Positions 25,095 through 33,614 of a DNA stretch of 64,000 nt are shown piece after piece. Each line of letters starts with the position of its first letter. Position 1 is the stretch's first letter. The position numbers and the translations under genes were made by a program. Where the stretch lies: the NCBI GenBank assembly GCA_020073215.1, contig JAIQFO010000003.1, positions 124,001 through 188,000 on the forward strand. Direction: 5' to 3'. The stretch comes from Terriglobia bacterium. GTDB taxonomy: Bacteria; Acidobacteriota; Terriglobia; Terriglobales; Acidobacteriaceae. The notes beneath the pieces were generated by a model. That model made no database searches and had not been told where the DNA came from. It saw only the letters and a list, made by a program, of their open reading frames with translations.

Positions 25095-26051
25095 TTAGAC
25101 CTTCACGTCGATAATCTTGCGGATGGCGAGAACACCAAGAACCATCAACCCCAAACCGCCATAAACCATCTTGAGCCCAAGTGGAGTGGTGAACAGAGGC
25201 TTCTCGTAGTTATGGTTGATCACACTGATCAAACCGAACATCAGGAATGGAGCGGCGCAAAGGATCCAGCCAGTGATGCGGCCCTGGGCGGTGTAAATCT
25301 GGAGCTGGCCCCGCAAACGGGCGCGCTCGCGTATTACCGCCGTGGTCTTGTCTAGAATCTGGGCAAGATTGCCGCCCGACTCTTTCTGCAGAAGAATCGC
25401 AGTGGCGAGGAAGCGCAGGTCGTCAACCGGCATGCGTTCAACCAGATTCATCATCGCCTCTCGGATCGGAAGGCCCAACGCCTGCTCCTTACTGAAAGCT
25501 CGGAATTCCTCTCCCACGGGGTCGGCGATCTCATTGCCCACCATCTCCAGGACGGAGGCAATGGAATGCCCGGCCCGCAGGCCTCGCGCCATGAGATCGA
25601 CCGCCTCAGGTAGTAAGGTTTCGAAGCGGCGTCTCCGAATCGCCCGCAGTACGTAGAGAGCGACATACGGGGAGGCACAGACGCCCGCCCCGATTGCGCT
25701 ACTGATCACGAGGTTCGAGGTCACTAAGAATGCCATCCAGCCGACTCCTGCCGCGGCAGCGACTGAAAGCAGAAAAACGGTAGTGGCGGGCCAATCTTTG
25801 CCGGATTGCTTGATCAGCCGGGTCAGGGCCGCTGACCAGGGCATGTTGCCGAAGAGTTGCTCAGCAAGGGCATTCGAGCGAAAAGCGTCTTCTTTAAGGA
25901 TGGAGCTACGGTCCGAGGCAGAATTCGGCCTGTCTTCAATGTCCGCCAATTGCCGGGCGACCGCCTTCTCCATCGCGCTGGGTTTCAAGAAATAGAACAG
26001 CACCGCGAACGAGACGATCAGAAGCAAAATGAACAAAAGCACCGGGGACAT
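25095..26051 (-). CDS. tadB: TadB-like type II secretion F-family inner-membrane platform protein
   Basis: This 318-aa partner of TadC starts at ATG 26051 ([20 protein letters not shown]). It has the T2SSF core [38 protein letters not shown] and [35 protein letters not shown]. The sequence upstream in frame overlaps cpaF and is not coding. The order cpaF-tadB-tadC is the classic Tad arrangement. Confidence 0.93.
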   Translation of the reverse strand: MSPVLLFILLLIVSFAVLFYFLKPSAMEKAVARQLADIEDRPNSASDRSSILKEDAFRSNALAEQLFGNMPWSAALTRLIKQSGKDWPATTVFLLSVAAAAGVGWMAFLVTSNLVISSAIGAGVCASPYVALYVLRAIRRRRFETLLPEAVDLMARGLRAGHSIASVLEMVGNEIADPVGEEFRAFSKEQALGLPIREAMMNLVERMPVDDLRFLATAILLQKESGGNLAQILDKTTAVIRERARLRGQLQIYTAQGRITGWILCAAPFLMFGLISVINHNYEKPLFTTPLGLKMVYGGLGLMVLGVLAIRKIIDVKV

Positions 26052-26061
26052 ATCGTTATCC

Positions 26062-27426
26062 TTATCTCCAGAGGTCGACCGACTGCTCGAAGAAGTTCGC
26101 CGGCAGCGAAATGCCGGAGGCCTGGAGCTTATCGGCAAACTTCGGCCGTATACCCGTAGCCGTGAAGGTCCCGAGGGTGCGTCCATCGGGCGAAACGCCC
26201 TGCTTCTCGAACAAGAACACATCCTGCATGCTGACGACGTCGTCTTCCATCCCGGTAATCTCGGTAATATGCGTCACGCGCCGGGTGCCATCGTTGAAAC
26301 GTGCCACTTGCACGACGATTGTAATCGCCGACGCGATCTGCTTGCGGACGGCTTTTTCGGGCAAATTCAGATTGGCCATCATGGCCATGGTCTCCATGCG
26401 GGCGATCGCATCCCGCGGACTATTCGCGTGGATGGTGGTCAGCGAGCCGTCGTGGCCAGTGTTCATGGCCTGCAACATGTCGAGAGCTTCCTCGCTGCGG
26501 ACCTCGCCGACGATGATGCGATTGGGCCGCATGCGCAAGCTGTTGATCACCAGTTGCCGCTGCATGACCGCGCCTTTGCCTTCCACGTTGGCCGGACGGC
26601 ACTCCAGGCGGACAACGTGACGTTGCTTGAGTTGCAATTCGCAAGAATCCTCGATGGTGACGATCCGTTCCTTGTCTGAGATGTACCCTGAGAGCACATT
26701 GAGAAAGGTCGTTTTGCCTGCGCCGGTGCCGCCGGAAATTACAATATTAAGCCGAGACCTGACCGCACCCTTGAGTAACTCGAGCATCGGCTGAGTAAGG
26801 GTCTGGTTGGACATCAGATCGTCTTCGGTGATCGGGATGTGACCGAAGCGCCGGATGGAAAGATGCGGACCGTCGATGGCGAGCGGCGGGATGATCACGT
26901 TTATGCGGGATCCGTCGGCGAGACGGGCGTCCACCATGGGCGACGATTCGTCCACCCGCCGCCCGACCGCGGATACGATCTTGTCGATAATGTGCATCAG
27001 GTGGGCATTATCCTTGAAACCGATATTGGCTTCTTCCAACATGCCGGCACGCTCGACATAGACCTCCTTGGCGCCGTTAACCAGGATGTCACTGATGGTC
27101 GGATCCTGAAGCAGTGGTTCCAGTGGGCCCAGACCGAAGACTTCGTCCAACACCTCGAGCGAAAGGCGTTCTTTCTCCGGTGCGCTCAGGGGAGTCTTCA
27201 AATCCGACACCAACTCCTGAATCACCGCGAACACCTGGCGTCGGGTACGGTCGTCACGTTGCGTCGCGACCTTCTCCAAATCGACTTGGTTTAGCAGGTC
27301 GCGATGGATCCCGGTTTTCAGTTCCTGATAGACGCGGAAGTCCAGACCGCCTCTCTTCTTTGTTTCGCCTGAAATCAACGGATTAATCGAGACCGGCCGA
27401 GTTGTCGTTTGCGTGAAGTCACCCAT
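26062..27426 (-). CDS. cpaF: TadA/CpaF-type secretion ATPase
   Basis: This 454-aa hexameric ATPase powers Flp pilus assembly. Visible motifs are Walker [10 protein letters not shown] (232-240), the Asp box/Walker B region [19 protein letters not shown], and the His box [25 protein letters not shown]. The N-terminal domain opens with [20 protein letters not shown] and contains [25 protein letters not shown], as in the family. The ATG at 27426 follows GAGGAG. Confidence 0.95.
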   Translation of the reverse strand: MGDFTQTTTRPVSINPLISGETKKRGGLDFRVYQELKTGIHRDLLNQVDLEKVATQRDDRTRRQVFAVIQELVSDLKTPLSAPEKERLSLEVLDEVFGLGPLEPLLQDPTISDILVNGAKEVYVERAGMLEEANIGFKDNAHLMHIIDKIVSAVGRRVDESSPMVDARLADGSRINVIIPPLAIDGPHLSIRRFGHIPITEDDLMSNQTLTQPMLELLKGAVRSRLNIVISGGTGAGKTTFLNVLSGYISDKERIVTIEDSCELQLKQRHVVRLECRPANVEGKGAVMQRQLVINSLRMRPNRIIVGEVRSEEALDMLQAMNTGHDGSLTTIHANSPRDAIARMETMAMMANLNLPEKAVRKQIASAITIVVQVARFNDGTRRVTHITEITGMEDDVVSMQDVFLFEKQGVSPDGRTLGTFTATGIRPKFADKLQASGISLPANFFEQSVDLWR

Positions 27427-27453
27427 AGTTTCTCCTCAGCTTTCGCGGCGCCC

Positions 27454-28713
27454 TTACCGATTCCACAACCCCAGGAGTCCGCCGCCTTCCTTCTTCTTCG
27501 TTTCCGCGCCCGGCTTTTCGCCGATTTCGGCAGCCCACTGCTCCAGGCTGCGGGTAACTTCCGAATTCGCCAGCTGGGCAATCGGGTCACCCTCGGAAAT
27601 CGTCTTCACTACCTGCGGGTAGTGATTGGGGACCCGCCAGAAAATCTTCTGCTCAATGACTTTTTCGATCTGTTCTGCAGTCAATACGTTGCGTTTGTGG
27701 TGCCGGTTCAACACCACCCGGATTTTTTCGCGGGGAATATCCATGGAACGGAAGTACTCGAGCTGCCGAACGACATTGCGCACCGCCGAAACCTCGGCGA
27801 CCGTGACTAGGTAGAGCTGATCGCAATCGCGAACGACCGCGAGATTTTCTTCGTTGAGGGCCGGCGGAAGATCGACCAGGATGAACTCGTAGCGGGGGCG
27901 CAGAAAATCGAGGGTGTTGGCCAGGGCGCCAGGCGGCAACGCGTCGCGGGTACCTACGCTACCTTCGGGAGCGGGAATCAGTTCCAGGCCGCTGGAGTGC
28001 CGCATGAGGAAGCTCTCTAGAAAGTCGGCATCCATGCGGTCGGTGTTCTCCAGAAGTTCGAAGAAGTGGTAGCGGGTCTTGGTCAGCTTGAGATAAAGCG
28101 CGGCGTCTCCGAAGTCGGGATGGAGATCCAGAAGGAGAGCCTTCCGCGAAAAAGAACCGGCCAGCAGCGCACCCAACTGGGTCGCCATCGTAGTGGTTCC
28201 GCAGCCGCCTTTGGCGCCCATGAAGGCCAGCAGTTGCGCGTGACTCTGATCCCGCTTCTCTTTGCGGCGTGAACCGATGCGCACCACCGCGTTCGCCAGT
28301 TGTTCGCGGTCGATCGGTTTCGCCAGGTATTCACTGCAGCCGCAACGCATCGCTTCCAGAATGGCGCTGGGCTGGTTGTGCGACGAGACCGCGAAGATCG
28401 CGACCCCGGGCACGCTGGCGTGAATGCGTTCCGCCATCATCGCCGCCGCCCGGCGATTTGTATCGAAGTCCAACAGACAGATGTCAGGCGCGGGCTGTCC
28501 GAGTTGTTCCAGGATTGCGTCCTGATCCTGGTCGCTGCGATACGAAGCCACCCGCGAGCGCACCCGAATCGATGGTGTCAGGCCGGCAAACAGGTTCAGG
28601 AAGCGCCACGTTTCATCGTCTAGGCAGATGCCCACTACGGACAAGGGCTCGCCTGTATAAGAGCTTTCACGCGACGACGCATTCCGGAAATCGTTTTCTA
28701 GCATGGTGTTCAT
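27454..28713 (-). CDS. cpaE: CpaE/TadZ-type pilus localisation ATPase with receiver-like N-terminus
   Basis: This 419-aa protein has an N-terminal receiver-like domain (20-150) with an apparent phosphoacceptor Asp 82 in ICLLDFD and Lys 132 in LAKPID, followed by a MinD/ParA-like ATPase domain. Its deviant Walker A is GAKGGCGTTT (166-175), keeping the signature Lys but replacing the usual GKT Lys with Thr. CpaE/TadZ proteins place the Tad machine at a pole. The start ATG overlaps the secretin stop by four bases. Confidence 0.92.
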   Translation of the reverse strand: MNTMLENDFRNASSRESSYTGEPLSVVGICLDDETWRFLNLFAGLTPSIRVRSRVASYRSDQDQDAILEQLGQPAPDICLLDFDTNRRAAAMMAERIHASVPGVAIFAVSSHNQPSAILEAMRCGCSEYLAKPIDREQLANAVVRIGSRRKEKRDQSHAQLLAFMGAKGGCGTTTMATQLGALLAGSFSRKALLLDLHPDFGDAALYLKLTKTRYHFFELLENTDRMDADFLESFLMRHSSGLELIPAPEGSVGTRDALPPGALANTLDFLRPRYEFILVDLPPALNEENLAVVRDCDQLYLVTVAEVSAVRNVVRQLEYFRSMDIPREKIRVVLNRHHKRNVLTAEQIEKVIEQKIFWRVPNHYPQVVKTISEGDPIAQLANSEVTRSLEQWAAEIGEKPGAETKKKEGGGLLGLWNR

Positions 28714-30116
28714 TTCGCTCCCGCAGCTTGCGGAGGAGCCGCAATTTCTTTGTTGTCAGGGGTCTTTTCGTCAAACTTCTTTTGGTCGAGGAACGGAGCG
28801 GACATCTGGGGTTCCGCAGGAGCGGTCGTGTTCGCATGCACAGGATCCACGATGTGCGGCGTCACGACGACCAGCAACTCGTTATTTGTCTTGTTGATAG
28901 ACCGTGAACGAAAGAGCTGTCCCAGAATCGGGATATCACCGATTCCGGGGACTTTGCTCAGCTGTTCTGTAGTCCGTCGATCAAGCAGGCCGGCGATGCC
29001 AAACGATTGCCCGTCTTTCAGCTCGATTTCCGTTTCGGCGCGCCGGGTGGAAAGAGCCGGCAGCGTGCCCGCACCAGGAACCGCTACGCCATTGGCGTAG
29101 TCCAGCGTGCTGACTTCGGGGGACACATGCAGTCGAAGCGTATTGTCTTCCAACACGGTTCCGGTGAAGTCCAGTTTGACGCCGAACGGCTTGAACTGAA
29201 CGGAGTAAGTGACTATACCGGCTGAAGGCTGGGCCAGCAGATAGGGAAACTCGCCGCCCGCCAGGAACGTAGCTTTCTGGCCGCTGATGACCATCAGATT
29301 CGGCTCAGCCAGGATTTGCAGCACATTGTGCGCCTGCATCGCCTGTATTACCGCGCCCAGATGGATATCCGGCCGGAACATGAAGATGTTCAACACCTGC
29401 GAGATCGTTTCCTGAGTGGAGAAGCCTTTGCTCGCCGTAGGGGGTCCACCAATGGTGTCACTGATCTGTTGCGCGCCGAAGCCACCAAACTGCCCGGTGG
29501 TAGTCGTGCCGATCGTGTTAGTAGCCCCGGTGGATAGAAGATTGAATCCGAACTGCGTCAGCGCCGCGCGGTCGACTTCCACGAACCTCACCTCAAGCAG
29601 TACCTGGCGATCGTGGGTGAGCGGAACGATGATGGAGTTCACCACGTCTTTGGAATAGGCGCCGGCCATCTTGGCTAGATCTTCCGCGATGTGGGGATTG
29701 GAAGCAGTCCCGGTGAGAAGCAGATGTCCTCCATCGGCTTCCACTTCCAGGTGCTCCTTGGGATAAGTCTTCTGAATGGCATTTCGCAGGCCCGCAATAT
29801 CGACATCCGTAACCACATCGAACACCTGCGAACGTCCGCTCGCATCCCACAGAATCAGGCTGCTGGATCCGGTGGCCTTGCCCTCGATCACCACTTGCGT
29901 GGGAGAAGTGGCCATGGTCTCAACCGCGGCTGGATTGCTGGAGAGCACGCGCGTCAGAGGTGTTTGCACATTGATGACGATCGACTTCCCAACCAGGACG
30001 TGCAGCGTTTCTCCCTCTGCGGGAGCTGCCGCTTGGGGCGCGTCTTGTCCCACCATGGAAACAACGCCGATCACAAGAAGAAAAAATGCGGTTCTCGCGA
30101 TTTTCGAGCTGATCAT
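28710..30116 (-). CDS. cpaC: CpaC/RcpA-type outer-membrane secretin
   Basis: This 468-aa secretin forms the outer-membrane channel for the Flp pilus. It has a signal peptide (TAFFLLVIGVVSMVGQ) and the pilus N-terminal domain (LHVLVGKSIVINVQTPLTRV, with VIEGKATGSSSLILWD). The secretin domain contains VLLEVRFVEVDRAALTQFG, then NLMVISGQKATFLAGGEFPY, VKLDFTGTVLEDNTLRLHV and IAGLLDRRTTEQLSKVPGIG. It overlaps cpaB and cpaE by four bases on either side, so translation is tightly coupled. Confidence 0.94.
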   Translation of the reverse strand: MISSKIARTAFFLLVIGVVSMVGQDAPQAAAPAEGETLHVLVGKSIVINVQTPLTRVLSSNPAAVETMATSPTQVVIEGKATGSSSLILWDASGRSQVFDVVTDVDIAGLRNAIQKTYPKEHLEVEADGGHLLLTGTASNPHIAEDLAKMAGAYSKDVVNSIIVPLTHDRQVLLEVRFVEVDRAALTQFGFNLLSTGATNTIGTTTTGQFGGFGAQQISDTIGGPPTASKGFSTQETISQVLNIFMFRPDIHLGAVIQAMQAHNVLQILAEPNLMVISGQKATFLAGGEFPYLLAQPSAGIVTYSVQFKPFGVKLDFTGTVLEDNTLRLHVSPEVSTLDYANGVAVPGAGTLPALSTRRAETEIELKDGQSFGIAGLLDRRTTEQLSKVPGIGDIPILGQLFRSRSINKTNNELLVVVTPHIVDPVHANTTAPAEPQMSAPFLDQKKFDEKTPDNKEIAAPPQAAGAK

Positions 30117-30970
30117 TTGATCCCCTGTTCTTTGTCGCCTTCACCAAACTTGTGCACTGTGTGCTGGGTACCCTGAATGACTTCCAGCACGTAAACCGGC
30201 TTACTGGGGGGCGGCGCCACGCGTTTCCCCGTCTTCTTCGTTGGCACCGCGACGGGCGGCTTCGCCGTAGCAATCAACTGGTCGACGTGGGTGGGATGCA
30301 GATCGACAGTCTTCGTATCCGTGCCATTGCGCAGAACAAACTGGAGCGTGCCCTGAGTGCTGACGAGTTGCAATTTCTGCGAGTCCTCGGGGCTGAGAAG
30401 CAGGGTCACCACGTTCACCTGTTGCGGCTTGCCTTGAGGGTCCGGCTCAATGGTCTGTCCAGCGGTAAGGATTTCGACGTCCTGCAGCACCGTTTGGGTA
30501 AGAGAGCCAGCAGCCCCACCGGCCCCAGGCAAGTTGTAGGTGGCGAGGACATCGACGTGGGAGCCGGGATAGAGAAAACCGGCAACGCCGACGATCTCAT
30601 TGGAACGTACGGCCGTCGCGCGCATCCCCGGTGGAATCTTGGTGGACAGGCCGATGCCCGAGCCTTCCACGGCCAGATCACGCTGCAGGATGGGCTCTTT
30701 TGGCCCTAGCGAGCGAAGGAGAGGGTGGCCAACCACCGCATCGACCTTGTTGAATGAGCCGGGCAGCGGGACATCGCTCGGCCAGTCAATCAGGGCGACA
30801 TCCTTCGCGGCGAGGGCCACGCCTGCGGGCAAATCGTTGGCCGAGGTCACGATCTGAGTGACGGCGCGCTGCGCAAGCCCTGCGCGTAAACGCCGGAAGA
30901 CCAGGAATGTCACCGCAGTGGCCAAAATCGCAGCCATCATGAATGCGAGCAAGATACGTCGAGCGTTCGT
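30113..30970 (-). CDS. cpaB: CpaB/RcpC pilus assembly protein with apparent ACG start
   Basis: This SAF-domain protein (about 285 aa) has an N-terminal membrane helix (LLAFMMAAILATAVTFLVF) and the SAF region (TQIVTSANDLPAGVALAAKD, DWPSDVPLPGSFNKVDAVVG, RATAVRSNEIVGVAGFLYPG with HVDVLATYN). It resembles flagellar P-ring chaperones and stabilises the secretin. The ribosome site GGAGG (30977-30981) is six bases before ACG at 30970, which would give TNARRILLAFMM, matching the usual MN-x-RR-I opening with ATG changed to ACG. The next usable codon, TTG at 30952, is 24 bases from the ribosome site. The end overlaps cpaC by four bases. Confidence 0.85.
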   Translation of the reverse strand, partial: TNARRILLAFMMAAILATAVTFLVFRRLRAGLAQRAVTQIVTSANDLPAGVALAAKDVALIDWPSDVPLPGSFNKVDAVVGHPLLRSLGPKEPILQRDLAVEGSGIGLSTKIPPGMRATAVRSNEIVGVAGFLYPGSHVDVLATYNLPGAGGAAGSLTQTVLQDVEILTAGQTIEPDPQGKPQQVNVVTLLLSPEDSQKLQLVSTQGTLQFVLRNGTDTKTVDLHPTHVDQLIATAKPPVAVPTKKTGKRVAPPPSKPVYVLEVIQGTQHTVHKFGEGDKEQGIK

Positions 30971-30973
30971 AAG

Positions 30974-31501
30974 TCACCTCCACCAGATAGCGTTGCCGGC
31001 ACAGAACAGAGTCCCCATCGCGATCGCGACCCCGAAGGGCACGCGCGTGCCCGCTTCGCGAACATTCAACTGGGGGTGAGGTTGCAAGCCGGAAGTAAGA
31101 CGAAAGCGGATAAGTTCGAGAAGATTCCAAAACGTGGTGCGCACTCCCTGACGAAAGAATACGTAGAAGATTGCGAGCAGTCCGCCCGCCAGCGCGGCCG
31201 CCAAAAGGATCGCGACCACATGCCCGCTTCCGGCCCACGCTCCGACGCAGGCCATCAACTTCAGGTCCCCGCCGCCCATGGCGCCCGTGACAAAAAGGAT
31301 CAAAAATAAGCCGCCCGCCACCAGTAAACCAAGTGCACCGCTCTTTAACCCGACCCAGCCCAATACAGCAAACCGCAACACCAGCGCCGTCAGCAGCCCG
31401 CTGTACGTCAGCCAGTTCGGAATGCGAGCGCTGCGCAGGTCGCTAACTCCCCCAAGGGAGGCGACCAGCACAGCGCCGATTAGAAAGTAGTTTTCTAGCA
31501 T
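30974..31501 (-). CDS. cpaA: TadV/CpaA-type prepilin peptidase (A24 family)
   Basis: This 175-aa membrane aspartic peptidase cleaves the Flp prepilin leader. The two catalytic Asp residues are visible at D21 in GVSDLRSARIPN and D79 in GAMGGGDLKLM, the latter the GxGD-type motif of type IV prepilin peptidases. Several membrane segments surround them. The ATG at 31501 is used; longer versions reach into the flp gene. The stop codon lies inside the cpaB ribosome site. Confidence 0.93.
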   Translation of the reverse strand: MLENYFLIGAVLVASLGGVSDLRSARIPNWLTYSGLLTALVLRFAVLGWVGLKSGALGLLVAGGLFLILFVTGAMGGGDLKLMACVGAWAGSGHVVAILLAAALAGGLLAIFYVFFRQGVRTTFWNLLELIRFRLTSGLQPHPQLNVREAGTRVPFGVAIAMGTLFCAGNAIWWR

Positions 31502-31587
31502 GATCACTTTCTTGAAAGCCGCAGCCGGGGGAGTGGCCGTGGGTTGAAAACAAACGTCGCAGACCGGAAACAGCCCGGACAGCAACA

Positions 31588-31776
31588 TCACTTGATGTAC
31601 GAGCTGAGAATGGTGCTGATCGCCGTGAACGCGCTGTTGAGTCCCGATGCCAGGCTGGTCATACCAGCAGTCGCGGCAAAAGCAACCAGCGCAATGATCA
31701 GCAGGTATTCCACTAGACCCTGGCCCGCTTCATCTTTGTGGAGGCGGTTCAGTGATTTCAGAATGAGGTTCATCAT
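31588..31776 (-). CDS. flp: Flp-type pilin
   Basis: This 62-aa pilin precursor is the main pilus subunit. A short basic leader (NLILKSLNRLHKDEAG) precedes the processing region GQGLVEYLLIIALVAFAATAG, with the conserved Glu-Tyr of Flp pilins at 23-24 and the hydrophobic spine after it. An AGGAG element lies eight bases before the first ATG at 31776. It is the first gene of the Tad operon, as usual. Confidence 0.93.
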   Translation of the reverse strand: MMNLILKSLNRLHKDEAGQGLVEYLLIIALVAFAATAGMTSLASGLNSAFTAISTILSSYIK

Positions 31777-31805
31777 TTTCTTTTCTCCTGTGTAGTTTTT
31801 TTGTT

Positions 31806-31819
31806 CCCAGTGCACTGGG
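31806..31819. promoter_or_regulatory. 14-base perfect palindrome in the flp leader
   Basis: CCCAGTGCACTGGG is perfectly self-complementary and lies 30 bases upstream of the flp start. A second small inverted repeat, GGTGCC/GGCACC, lies at 31879-31894. The palindrome could be an operator or an RNA hairpin. No sigma-54 type GG-N10-GC pair was found nearby despite a search of both strands. Confidence 0.4.
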
Positions 31820-32054
31820 GGTGGCCATGGGTACAGTCTGACACCCGTACTAGGAGCAGTTGGGCCGCCAAATCGCCCGGTGCCGAGTGGCACCTACGTG
31901 CGCCAGCCCTATGTCAATGTGGCAGAGATACTTAGAACGAAGACGCCGTGTCCGCAAGGAGACCGGCCCAGGAACAAGCCGCGTTTTCTAGGAAGCCCTT
32001 TTCCACTTGATACCAATAGGAACGACGGTAATCTGGGCATCTGAGTACGTTTGT

Positions 32055-33329
32055 TTACAGTGCTGAGGATCTGAGGGAGGGACCAGAATGCGCCGCCGAG
32101 ACACCGGTTCGCCCCAGCCACAGCGCGCGCACATACAATAGGGCGACCGGCGCGCCCATCAGCGCGTAGATACTGTGCAATAACAGGAGGCGGTGTAGCG
32201 GTGGTATGAACAGCACAATCAGGGCTGCGCCGATAGTGCTTCTGCCCAGGGGAAGCCCTCGTCGGACCATCTCGCTGAACAGAATAGCGATCGGCAACAG
32301 CAGCAGCGTTAAATCGTAGTTGTATAGGTGATAGCTGGAAAGCAGTGTCGCCAGCACGGAGGCTGCAAAAGAGGTCGGAAGCTGCTCATCCTGCCAGTTC
32401 CTCGCTGCGTACCAGAGTACGACCATCGAACAGGTTGCAACCAAAACGCCAAAGGCCAGTCCCACGAGTTTGCCACGTGACAAAACGAATAAAAGGCCCC
32501 GGATATTTGGCATGTACTCCGGGGCGAAGCCCCCGATTTTCTGATAGGTACTGTCAAACAGGAATCGAGGATAGGCGCTCAGTACTCCGGCCCCGGATAT
32601 TCCGACGGAGATCAGCACCAATAACGTCCCGACCAGACCAAGCCCCCTCAGCGCCGACCACTTGTGACGCAAGAGAAGTATGAGGGCAAAGGGTAGAATC
32701 AGCTGCAATTTGAAAAGCCCACAGGCTAGGACACAACCCGCCCGAAAATCGGAACCACGTTTGAGTAACACGAAGGCCATACTGTAGATGGCGAGCATGA
32801 GCATGGAGTCCTGGCCGAGCAACAGGCAGGTGGTTGCCGGCGCGAATGTCAGGAACACAACCGTAACCAGGCCCACATCGGCACGCACTCTCGTGAACTG
32901 CGAAAGGCTGGAAGTAAGCCCCCTTGCCGCTTCGATCAAGAGGGCCGCGCTGATCAGCAAACTCAAACTCGTGATCGTCCACAACATATAGGCGGCACGG
33001 TACGAGACGTACGTGAACGGTACGAACAGCAGCGCTTCGAAGGGAGGGTGGTTATAGAAAACTTGGACCCGCGCGACTCTCGACTGAAATTCTATCTGCT
33101 TCGTGAGGTCGTACAAGCTGCTGCCTAGTCCTCGACGAACCATCTGGGCCGCGCAATAGAACTGCGTAAAGTCGCTGCTGTGGGCGTGGGAAAACTGATA
33201 AAAAGCGATGCCGACTATGAGGGCGATCACCAACGCGACCGCCATGCAGCGGACTCCCTTTTCCAGTCCAGATTTTATCGACCCTTCCGTTCCTGATCGC
33301 TTCGTGCTCAGCTGGATTTTGCTATTCAC
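32055..33329 (-). CDS. GT87/DUF2029-type membrane glycosyltransferase, copy 1
   Basis: This 424-aa polytopic protein has the DUF2029 pattern DFTQFYCAAQMVRRG followed by LYDL and FYNHPPFEALLFVPFTYVSYRAAYMLW, where the first Asp is the candidate catalytic residue of the GT-C fold. Family members (for example mycobacterial PimE-like mannosyltransferases) transfer a sugar from a polyprenyl-phosphate donor. GTG start at 33329 overlaps a small upstream ORF by eight bases. It is related to the genes at 35329-36618 and 36633-37868. Confidence 0.85.
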   Translation of the reverse strand: MNSKIQLSTKRSGTEGSIKSGLEKGVRCMAVALVIALIVGIAFYQFSHAHSSDFTQFYCAAQMVRRGLGSSLYDLTKQIEFQSRVARVQVFYNHPPFEALLFVPFTYVSYRAAYMLWTITSLSLLISAALLIEAARGLTSSLSQFTRVRADVGLVTVVFLTFAPATTCLLLGQDSMLMLAIYSMAFVLLKRGSDFRAGCVLACGLFKLQLILPFALILLLRHKWSALRGLGLVGTLLVLISVGISGAGVLSAYPRFLFDSTYQKIGGFAPEYMPNIRGLLFVLSRGKLVGLAFGVLVATCSMVVLWYAARNWQDEQLPTSFAASVLATLLSSYHLYNYDLTLLLLPIAILFSEMVRRGLPLGRSTIGAALIVLFIPPLHRLLLLHSIYALMGAPVALLYVRALWLGRTGVSAAHSGPSLRSSAL

Positions 33330-33549
33330 TTATGCTGCCTCCCTCGCCCAACACGGTCGTTCCGTGTGCGCAACTGGCACCCAGAAGTGTTCGACCTCCG
33401 GTCAGGCAGCATCGCACCTGCGAAAACGTTGTGCGTACAATCGAATCGCGGGCGGTGACGTTCGCCCGTATCAACTGTTGGTGCGCAACCAGAAAGCACG
33501 CCAACAGAGCCAACAGCACCAAGCCCGAAGCAATTCTTAGCATCTTCAT
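33322..33549 (-). CDS. Small secreted or membrane protein, 75 aa, uncertain
   Basis: The product has a hydrophobic N-terminal helix (IASGLVLLALLACFLVA) and then a polar, Cys-containing region (VRCCLTGGRTLLGASC). Its stop overlaps the GTG of the next glycosyltransferase by eight bases, suggesting coupling. No family is recognised. It could instead be a chance ORF in the spacer. Confidence 0.4.
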   Translation of the reverse strand: MKMLRIASGLVLLALLACFLVAHQQLIRANVTARDSIVRTTFSQVRCCLTGGRTLLGASCAHGTTVLGEGGSISE

Positions 33550-33614
33550 GTTCTTTGGGTATTTCTATCCACGCAGCGAATTGTCAAGTCTGATCCGGCG
33601 GACATCAGTCTGCA

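Noticed and set aside
31777-32054. Sigma-54 promoter before flp
   Set aside because: Near matches (TGGCGC...GTGC on the minus strand, TGGCAC...TGCG on the plus strand) have the wrong spacing (11 or 9 instead of 10 between GG and GC).
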